Origin: an uncultured Acinetobacter sp.
GTDB taxonomy: Bacteria; Cyanobacteriota; Vampirovibrionia; Gastranaerophilales; Gastranaerophilaceae
Reading direction: 5' to 3'
Assembly (NCBI GenBank): GCA_946623365.1
Contig: CAMORE010000066.1
Coordinates: 1 to 11,330 of the forward strand
DNA length: 11,330 bases
Part shown: piece after piece, positions 6,183 through 11,330 of the stretch
Numbering within the stretch: position 1 is the stretch's first letter
Layout of the letters: each line of letters starts with the position of its first letter
Program-made: the position numbers and the translations under genes
Notes under the pieces: model-generated
What the model was told of the DNA's origin: nothing
The model's database searches: none
What the model saw: only the letters and a program-made list of their open reading frames with translations

Positions 6183-6809
6183 ATGTTTACAGGAGTTATA
6201 GAAGAAGTCGGAACGGTTAAGGCTATTACAAACAGCAAAATAGCAATAAAAGCCGGTATTGTTACAGAAGATGCAAAATTGGGAGATAGTATTGCAGTTA
6301 ACGGAGTTTGTTTGACTGTTACGAGTCTTGGTGAAAATGTTTTTGAAGCGGATATATCAGAAGAAACCAAAAAAGTTACAACTTTGGACGGATTAAAAAC
6401 AGGGTCATTGGTTAATCTGGAACGAGCAATGCCTGTGAACGGAAGATTCGGAGGTCATATTGTATCAGGACATACCGACGGATTTGGAAAAATAAAAACT
6501 ATCAACAGAAATGGTAATTTCTATGATTTAAATATAGAACTCACAAAAGAACTTTCAAAATATGTTGTAAAAAAAGGTTCAATAGCAATAAACGGAATAA
6601 GCTTAACAATTGCTGATATTCAAGACGATATTGTAAAAATTGCTGTCATTCCTCATACGTTTGAAAATACAAATTTAAAATCATTAAAAAGTGGTGATTT
6701 TGTAAACATTGAAACAGATATTTTAGCTAAATATGTTGAAAAATTTTTATCAACGAGTGATAATAGAGCAGGAATCAGCATGGAATTTTTGCTGGAAAAC
6801 GGATTTTAG
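6183..6809 (+). CDS. ribE: Riboflavin synthase, alpha subunit type
   Basis: This 208-residue enzyme dismutates two 6,7-dimethyl-8-ribityllumazine molecules into riboflavin and a pyrimidine that is recycled; it acts as a cytoplasmic trimer. The start MFTGVIEEVG is the invariant N-terminus of the family, so the ATG is certain. Two homologous lumazine-binding domains are visible as a repeat: VNGVCLTV (39-46) and INGISLTI (136-143). The conserved PVNGRFGGHIVSGHTDG (84-100) joins them. The length is normal. The stop is three bases before ribBA, so both are probably co-transcribed and translationally coupled. The start lacks a ribosome binding site and sits six bases after a good promoter. The name ribE follows Bacillus usage; Escherichia coli calls the same enzyme ribC. 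Confidence 0.97.
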   Translation: MFTGVIEEVGTVKAITNSKIAIKAGIVTEDAKLGDSIAVNGVCLTVTSLGENVFEADISEETKKVTTLDGLKTGSLVNLERAMPVNGRFGGHIVSGHTDGFGKIKTINRNGNFYDLNIELTKELSKYVVKKGSIAINGISLTIADIQDDIVKIAVIPHTFENTNLKSLKSGDFVNIETDILAKYVEKFLSTSDNRAGISMEFLLENGF

Positions 6810-6812
6810 TAT

Positions 6813-8027
6813 ATGACGTCAAACACAAATCAATTCAACACAATCGAAGAAGCATTAGAGGATTTTAAAATAGGAAAGCCTCTCATTGTTGCTGATGATG
6901 AAGACAGGGAAAATGAAGGAGACTTGATTTGTTCTGCTCAATTTGTTACCCCTGAACTTGTCAATTTTATTACAAAAGAATGTCGAGGAATTGTTTGTTT
7001 AGCTATCTCTCAAGAAATAGCGCAAAAGCTGGATTTGCCTCAGATGGTAGAACGTAATACGGAGAGTATGCAAACAGCATTTTCTTTGAGCATTGATGCA
7101 AATCCAAAGTACGGAGTAACAACCGGTGTTTCTGCTTATGACAGAGCAAAAACAATAGAAGTTGCAATTGCGCCTGATGCAGAACCGTCTGATTTAAGGC
7201 GCCCGGGACATATGTTTCCTTGTGTTGCAAGAAAAGGCGGAGTCCTTAAACGATGCGGACATACGGAAGCCGTTGTCGATTTAGCTAAAATATGCGGACA
7301 CAGAGAAGCCGGTATAATGTGCGAAATCATGAAAGATGACGGAACAATGGCTCGTCGGGATGATTTATTTGAATTCGCACATAAACACAATTTTAAAATA
7401 ATTACGGTATCAGATTTAATTGCGTACAGATTAAAAAGAGAGCGCTTTGTAAAGCGTGAAGTAGAAGTATTTTTGCCTACAAAATTCGGTGATTTTAATA
7501 TTGTAGGGTATACAGACACTATTACAGGCTGCGAGCACGTTGCAATGGTAAAGGATGACGGCTCGGATAAAATACCGCTTATCAGAGTACATAGCGAATG
7601 TTTAACAGGTGATGTATTTCATAGTCTAAAATGTGATTGTAATTGGCAGCTGCATGCAGCACTCAAAATGATATCCGAGTACGGAAAAGGTGCAGTTATA
7701 TATATTCGTGACCATGAAGGACGTGGAATAGGTTTAATTAACAAACTTAAAGCTTATAAGCTTCAAGAACAAGGACAGGATACTGTAGAAGCAAATGTTT
7801 CTCTGGGTTTTGCGCCCGATTTAAGAAATTATGGTGTCGGAGCTCAAATTATTTTAGATTTAGGGTTTAATAATTTTAATCTTATTACTAATAATCCTAA
7901 AAAGATTATAGGATTAAAAGGTTATGGATTAACAATGCATGAAAATATAAACCTTCAGTCTGAAATAACAAAATACAACGAAAGATATATGGAAACAAAA
8001 CGAGAAAAAATGCACCACTTGCTATAG
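6813..8027 (+). CDS. ribBA: Bifunctional DHBP synthase / GTP cyclohydrolase II
   Basis: A 404-residue fusion that supplies both branches leading to lumazine. Residues 1-205 are 3,4-dihydroxy-2-butanone-4-phosphate synthase, with DDEDRENEGDL (28-38), GVTTGVSAYDRAKTI (101-115), RRPGHMFP (129-136) and RCGHTEAVVDL (147-157). Residues about 210-404 are GTP cyclohydrolase II, with RVHSECLTGDVF (258-269), zinc cysteines C263, C274 and C276, HEGRGIGL (301-308), KLKAYKLQEQ (311-320) and DLRNYGVGAQI (336-346). N277 after the CDC is unusual, since glycine is the common residue. Both active sites look intact. It follows ribE by three bases with no strong binding site, so coupling is likely. ribD and ribH (deaminase/reductase and lumazine synthase) are not in this window. 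Confidence 0.96.
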   Translation: MTSNTNQFNTIEEALEDFKIGKPLIVADDEDRENEGDLICSAQFVTPELVNFITKECRGIVCLAISQEIAQKLDLPQMVERNTESMQTAFSLSIDANPKYGVTTGVSAYDRAKTIEVAIAPDAEPSDLRRPGHMFPCVARKGGVLKRCGHTEAVVDLAKICGHREAGIMCEIMKDDGTMARRDDLFEFAHKHNFKIITVSDLIAYRLKRERFVKREVEVFLPTKFGDFNIVGYTDTITGCEHVAMVKDDGSDKIPLIRVHSECLTGDVFHSLKCDCNWQLHAALKMISEYGKGAVIYIRDHEGRGIGLINKLKAYKLQEQGQDTVEANVSLGFAPDLRNYGVGAQIILDLGFNNFNLITNNPKKIIGLKGYGLTMHENINLQSEITKYNERYMETKREKMHHLL

Positions 8028-8053
8028 TATTAAAACAGCAAGCTGGATAGAAG

Positions 8054-8071
8054 TAGGTTGGGTGTAACCTA
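8054..8071 (+). repeat. Inverted repeat between ribBA and the acetyltransferase gene
   Basis: TAGGTT (8054-8059) pairs exactly with AACCTA (8066-8071) around a six-base loop GGGTGT; with one bulge the stem can extend on both sides (AG...ACT). It is followed by A-rich rather than T-rich sequence, so it is not a standard intrinsic terminator. It may be a leader hairpin or an mRNA-processing site between the two genes. Confidence 0.35.
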
Positions 8072-8095
8072 ACTAAAACTAAAAAGAGGTAAAGA

Positions 8096-9076
8096 ATGTC
8101 AGAAAACAACTATAAAGTAGAATTATTAGATACTTCATCATATAAGTTTTTTAAAGGTGTTTATAACGATTTTAAAGCAAAAGCAGTAGAAGAATACAAG
8201 TTTGAGCTTGAACCGCTTGAATATGACGAATTTATTGATGCAATAGAAAAAAAATACATGTATTGCATAGTTCTTAAAGAAAATGACATTCCTACAGCTT
8301 TTCTTGTTTACACAACATCTATATCCGAATCTGTAGAATTAAGTATCATTCACTGTTTAGGTTCAGAAGACGAGATTACAAAAACAAAATTATTAATTGA
8401 AAAGTTTTTGTCTTTGACAGAAAACGACAGACGTTCAAAAGCCGTATCATATCCTATGCTCGGTCATCAATCAGTATTTACGGCAGACATTGCAAAATTC
8501 GGGTTTAAATTTGTAGGACTTGCTGTTTTAAGATTTATGATGGGGAATGCTTCTTCTGAAAGGATATTGGAAAATCTAAAGACTGGTGAATTAGGTGAAG
8601 ATTATCAAATCACAGGGTATCAGGACTCATACAGAGAAGCGGCAATAAAGGTTATCCATGAATCGTTTAAAGATACTTCTGATGCATTGTATGATACAAG
8701 ATACAAAACATTGGAAGGTACGAAAGATATTATTGATAAAGTAGTTGAAAATATATACGGAGAATTCTTGCCTGAAGTTACTTCCGTTCTTTTATACAAA
8801 GATACTCCCGTAGGTTTCACTTTTTCAAACATTACAGGCGGAAAAATAGCAAATATACCGCTTGTTGCAATAGATAAAGCTCATAGAGGACATGGGTATT
8901 CTGAAATGCTTTTGGCTCGTTCTATAAAAACTATTGTTGATTGGACAAAACTTGGTAAAAGAGTATTCTCTGAAGTAAATGTTACGACAGAAACTAATAA
9001 TTATAAAGCTCTGAAATTATATAGACGCATCGGCTTCCGAGAAGATTTTTGCTACCCGCAGGCTTATTTGGTATAA
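8096..9076 (+). CDS. Tandem-GNAT N-acetyltransferase of unknown substrate
   Basis: The 326-residue protein looks like two GNAT folds in tandem. The C-terminal one (about 168-326) is the recognisable catalytic domain: VLLYKDTPVGF (231-241), the strand ANIPLVAID leading into the acetyl-CoA pyrophosphate loop AHRGHGYSEMLL (262-273), then VNVTTETNNYKALKLYRRIGFRED (starting at 295), the usual 'N..a..lY...GF' motif B. The N-terminal half (about 40-160) has GNAT-like alternation, CIVLKENDIPTAFLVY (57-72) and KFGFKFVG (134-141), but lacks a clear RGxG loop and is probably a degenerate or structural domain. The substrate cannot be told; amino groups of small molecules or proteins are both possible. 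AGAGGT lies five bases before the ATG. It stands 68 bases after ribBA. Confidence 0.85.
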   Translation: MSENNYKVELLDTSSYKFFKGVYNDFKAKAVEEYKFELEPLEYDEFIDAIEKKYMYCIVLKENDIPTAFLVYTTSISESVELSIIHCLGSEDEITKTKLLIEKFLSLTENDRRSKAVSYPMLGHQSVFTADIAKFGFKFVGLAVLRFMMGNASSERILENLKTGELGEDYQITGYQDSYREAAIKVIHESFKDTSDALYDTRYKTLEGTKDIIDKVVENIYGEFLPEVTSVLLYKDTPVGFTFSNITGGKIANIPLVAIDKAHRGHGYSEMLLARSIKTIVDWTKLGKRVFSEVNVTTETNNYKALKLYRRIGFREDFCYPQAYLV

Positions 9077-9105
9077 AAATTTTAACAAAATAATATAAAA
9101 TTTTT
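9075..9105 (+). repeat. AT-only inverted repeat after the acetyltransferase gene
   Basis: AAAAATTTTA (9075-9084) and TAAAATTTTT (9096-9105) are exact reverse complements around an 11-base loop, beginning inside the stop codon and followed by one more T and then CCC. The stem has no G-C pair, so any terminator activity would be weak; the match may reflect base composition. Confidence 0.3.
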
Positions 9106-9167
9106 TCCCACGCAGGCAATTTCTCTTAATAAAAATACTTTATATATAAGTAAGGGAAAAAGATTAT

Positions 9168-10328
9168 ATGGGAAAAATTCAAATATTTAAAGCTGGAACT
9201 TCTTTTTTATGGAAAGCTCCTAATAAAACAGTAAGAACTGAATCAGTGAGATATGCAACAGAATGTGCCGAAAAACCTTTTGCAACAATAGATGAATTTG
9301 TAAGAAAAACAACCGTCACAAATCCTTCTACTTTAAAAGCTGAAAATTTAGCAAAAACTTCTGCAAAAAAAGTTACACAAAGAGATCAAGAATTGGTACA
9401 TTCATATTTGCAATATAAAAAATATGAAATCCCTGTAACAAAAGCAGAAATTGATGAACTGCTAAAATATGACGGAGATGAACTTGTTGATAAAGGTGTT
9501 GATTTTGTTTTAGCAAAATTAAACATTTCAAAAACATTAAAACCGGCAATAATATCTGTTCCGCAGGATAAAGAAATAGGAATGGCTTATGAATTCAGGC
9601 AAAATCTGCTATTATTAAATCCTAATTTTAAAGCTGAATCAAAGGCTGAATTGTTAGGGTTTCTTGTTCATGAGTTAAGACATATGAGTCAAAGTTTTGA
9701 CATATTGAGAACAGAAGGACTAGGAGAAGAGTTTGTCAGAGCAAATGCAAGAAAACTTGCTAAATTACAGATTGCAAATTTAAAACAAATTGTTAAAAAA
9801 TGCTCAATTGAAGACTACAAGAAAATGACTCCAAATGAACAAGCACAAAAAGAATTTCAAGAATTAAAAGAATTAAAAGCAAAAGATAAAGTTAAATCAG
9901 AAGAAAATTATGTAATTTTAACAAAAATGGTTGAAGAACATTTTACAAAGATAATTGAGCAATTGAGGCAAAATGTTATCAGCGAACTAGGCTTAATCAA
10001 AGCTGATTCTAAGCAGGGGCAACGGGCAAAGAAATATTTTAAATCATTTATGACAAATTATAGAAAAAAAGACGGAACAATACATACCGGAAAATATAAT
10101 TTGTGTGTAACAGAGCGAGAAGCGCTTGATTTGGGTTTTGCATTTGAAGAACGAGTAAAAAATATTGATAATTCGGAGTTTTGCTTCTTAAAATTTGCAA
10201 AAAATTATGAGAGAAAACATTCAGACGATCCTATAAGAGAAAAACAAATAGATATGGAGATACAAGAACTGGAACAAAAAATAAATGAAATGTCTTGGAA
10301 AGATTATTTAAGATATATGTATGATTAA
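9168..10328 (+). CDS. Unrecognised protein with HELRH zincin-like motif
   Basis: I do not recognise this 386-residue protein as a named family. The clear motif is HELRH at 168-172 (consensus HExxH) within LLGFLVHELRHMSQSF, the zinc-binding helix of many metallopeptidases. A third ligand could be E184, E187 or E188 just downstream, or a glutamate in TEREALDLGFAFEER (315-329), which resembles the 'E.eA' stretch found after HExxH in phage-like and ImmA/IrrE-like metallopeptidases. The N-terminus is not a signal peptide, so the protein is probably cytoplasmic unless exported by another route. Residues 195-265 and 355-375 are rich in Lys, Glu and Gln and likely helical or coiled-coil. AAGGGA stands about ten bases before the ATG. 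It lies alone between the acetyltransferase and pgk genes. Proteolytic activity is inference. Confidence 0.7.
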   Translation: MGKIQIFKAGTSFLWKAPNKTVRTESVRYATECAEKPFATIDEFVRKTTVTNPSTLKAENLAKTSAKKVTQRDQELVHSYLQYKKYEIPVTKAEIDELLKYDGDELVDKGVDFVLAKLNISKTLKPAIISVPQDKEIGMAYEFRQNLLLLNPNFKAESKAELLGFLVHELRHMSQSFDILRTEGLGEEFVRANARKLAKLQIANLKQIVKKCSIEDYKKMTPNEQAQKEFQELKELKAKDKVKSEENYVILTKMVEEHFTKIIEQLRQNVISELGLIKADSKQGQRAKKYFKSFMTNYRKKDGTIHTGKYNLCVTEREALDLGFAFEERVKNIDNSEFCFLKFAKNYERKHSDDPIREKQIDMEIQELEQKINEMSWKDYLRYMYD

Positions 10329-10392
10329 AAGCTCTTAAAATGTTTTATATTTCCAACTGCATTTATTATTTACTATATTAAACCTTTCTTTG

Positions 10393-10401
10393 TGTTATTA
10401 T
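10393..10401 (+). promoter_or_regulatory. Extended -10 candidate promoter of pgk
   Basis: TG-T-TATTAT (5/6 to TATAAT with the TG extension) lies in the 119-base gap before pgk, putting transcription start near 10408 and leaving a leader of about 40 bases. No good -35 is seen. The rest of 10329-10447 shows no gene and no terminator hairpin for the preceding gene. Confidence 0.4.
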
Positions 10402-10447
10402 ATTCATGCGAGCAGAGAGATGTATATAAAAGAAAGGAAATTTTACC

Positions 10448-11330
10448 ATGAAAAAATCAATTAAAGATTTAGGTGACATCAAGGGTAAACGTGCATTAGT
10501 GCGTGTAGATATTAACGTACCTCTTGATGAAAACAAAAATGTAACAGATGATACTCGTATTCAGGCTATCGTTCCTACTGTTAATTACTTAAAAGAAAGA
10601 GGAGCAAAAATTATTCTTATGGCTCACTTAGGCAGACCGAAAGGAGAAAAGAATCCTGAATTTACTTTAGCGCCGGTTGCTAAATATATGGCTAAGGTTT
10701 TTGGTGAAGAAATTATATTTATTCCTTCTGTAGAAGAAATGGCTCCTTATGTTGAAAAATTGCAAGACGGTCAAATTGCTTTATTGGAAAATATTCGTTA
10801 CTATAAAGCAGAAGAAGCAAAAGATGATGATATGACGTTTGCAAATGAGCTTGCAAAATACGGTGATTTTTACGTTAATGATGCATTTGGTGCAGCTCAC
10901 AGAAATCACACTTCAACCGCTAAATTAGCAAAAGTAGTTAAACCGGCTGTTTCAGGATTATTAATGGAAAAAGAAATCAGATGCTTATCACAAGCACTTG
11001 ATAATCCGACTCGTCCGTTTACAGCTATTGTCGGTGGTGCAAAAGTTTCTTCTAAAATCGGTGTTTTGGAAAATCTTTTAGACAAAGTTGACAATATGAT
11101 AATAGGCGGCGGTATGGCTTATACTTTCGTAAAAGCAAACGGCGGTAAAATCGGTACTTCAATCTGTGAAGATGACCAATTGGAAGTGGCAAAAGCTATA
11201 GAAGCAAAAGCTGCTGCAAAAGGAGTTAAGCTTGTAATGGCAACAGATGTTCTTGTTACAGATGATTTTTCAGGAAACGGAACAAACAAATTTGTTAAAA
11301 TTAACGAAATTCCTGACGGATTTGAAGGTG
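10448..11330 (+). CDS. pgk: Phosphoglycerate kinase (3' end outside window)
   Basis: The frame from the ATG at 10448 is open to the window edge, giving 294 complete codons of a family normally near 390-400 residues, so roughly the last quarter is missing. It catalyses 1,3-bisphosphoglycerate + ADP to 3-phosphoglycerate + ATP in glycolysis, in the cytoplasm. Visible signatures are RVDINVPL (19-26), MAHLGRPKG (58-66), LLENIRYYKAEE (112-123), VNDAFGAAHRNHTST (143-157), GGAKVSSKIGVLENLL (starting at 196) and IIGGGMAYTF (218-227). Small differences from common sequences (I22 for F, A59 for S, the N and T in RNHTST) are conservative. A strong AAAGGAAA stands seven bases before the ATG, fitting a highly translated gene. 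Confidence 0.97.
   Translation, partial: MKKSIKDLGDIKGKRALVRVDINVPLDENKNVTDDTRIQAIVPTVNYLKERGAKIILMAHLGRPKGEKNPEFTLAPVAKYMAKVFGEEIIFIPSVEEMAPYVEKLQDGQIALLENIRYYKAEEAKDDDMTFANELAKYGDFYVNDAFGAAHRNHTSTAKLAKVVKPAVSGLLMEKEIRCLSQALDNPTRPFTAIVGGAKVSSKIGVLENLLDKVDNMIIGGGMAYTFVKANGGKIGTSICEDDQLEVAKAIEAKAAAKGVKLVMATDVLVTDDFSGNGTNKFVKINEIPDGFEG

Noticed and set aside
7136..7519. 127-codon open frame on the minus strand inside ribBA
   Set aside because: It is antisense to conserved DHBP synthase and linker sequence; no ribosome site or family likeness was seen.
9075..9105. Intrinsic terminator after the acetyltransferase gene
   Set aside because: As a terminator it is weak: the stem contains only A-T pairs. 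It is kept only as a low-confidence repeat.
10329..10447. Small gene or regulatory RNA before pgk
   Set aside because: Only a candidate promoter and the pgk ribosome site are visible; no stable hairpin or convincing open frame.
1..11330. CRISPR array, transposon, prophage, tRNA or rRNA
   Set aside because: No direct-repeat arrays, transposase-like products, terminal repeats or RNA gene signatures were found; intergenic gaps are at most about 155 bases.

Overview
The window is an AT-rich, gene-dense bacterial chromosome segment read with the standard bacterial code (starts ATG, GTG and TTG). Gene content is mostly core metabolism plus small housekeeping proteins, with no mobile element, RNA gene or CRISPR array. 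The low GC, adjacent accD-accA, a DciA-type helicase loader, an FtnA-type ferritin and a fused RibBA would fit a gut member of the non-photosynthetic cyanobacterial sister group (Melainabacteria/Vampirovibrionia, e.g. Gastranaerophilales). That placement is an inference from style and content; another low-GC anaerobe cannot be excluded without a marker-gene tree.

Left region (1-2330, minus strand): a tightly overlapping run nrnA -> yihY-like -> YkgJ-like (the last runs off the left edge). These are a DHH/DHHA1 nano-RNase/pAp phosphatase, a BrkB/YihY membrane protein and a cysteine-cluster metal-binding protein, joined by 4- and 8-base overlaps. Divergent from it is dciA (plus strand, TTG start), which converges on a ferritin gene. 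A perfect 50-base palindrome lies between dciA and ferritin and probably terminates both.

Middle region (3333-8027, plus strand): a membrane-anchored metallophosphoesterase; accD and accA (carboxyltransferase of acetyl-CoA carboxylase, first step of fatty acid synthesis); then ribE and ribBA (riboflavin synthase, and the bifunctional enzyme supplying the two riboflavin precursors). The accD leader is unusual: its strong Shine-Dalgarno-like stretch is about 26 bases from the start codon, with a hairpin between them, and a 21-codon upstream ORF ends across the accD start.

Right region (8096-11330, plus strand): a tandem-GNAT acetyltransferase, an unrecognised 386-residue protein with an HELRH zincin-like motif, and the first 294 codons of pgk (phosphoglycerate kinase), which runs off the right edge.

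Most genes have a normal Shine-Dalgarno sequence. Three (nrnA, the metallophosphoesterase, ribE) have none and instead carry a -10-like box ending 6-8 bases before the start codon, which suggests leaderless mRNAs. No gene-free stretch exceeds 300 bases; the longest gaps are 4089-4243 and 10329-10447, both described below. The region is largely ordinary; the most interesting items are the HELRH protein, the accD leader, the leaderless pattern and the 50-base palindrome.
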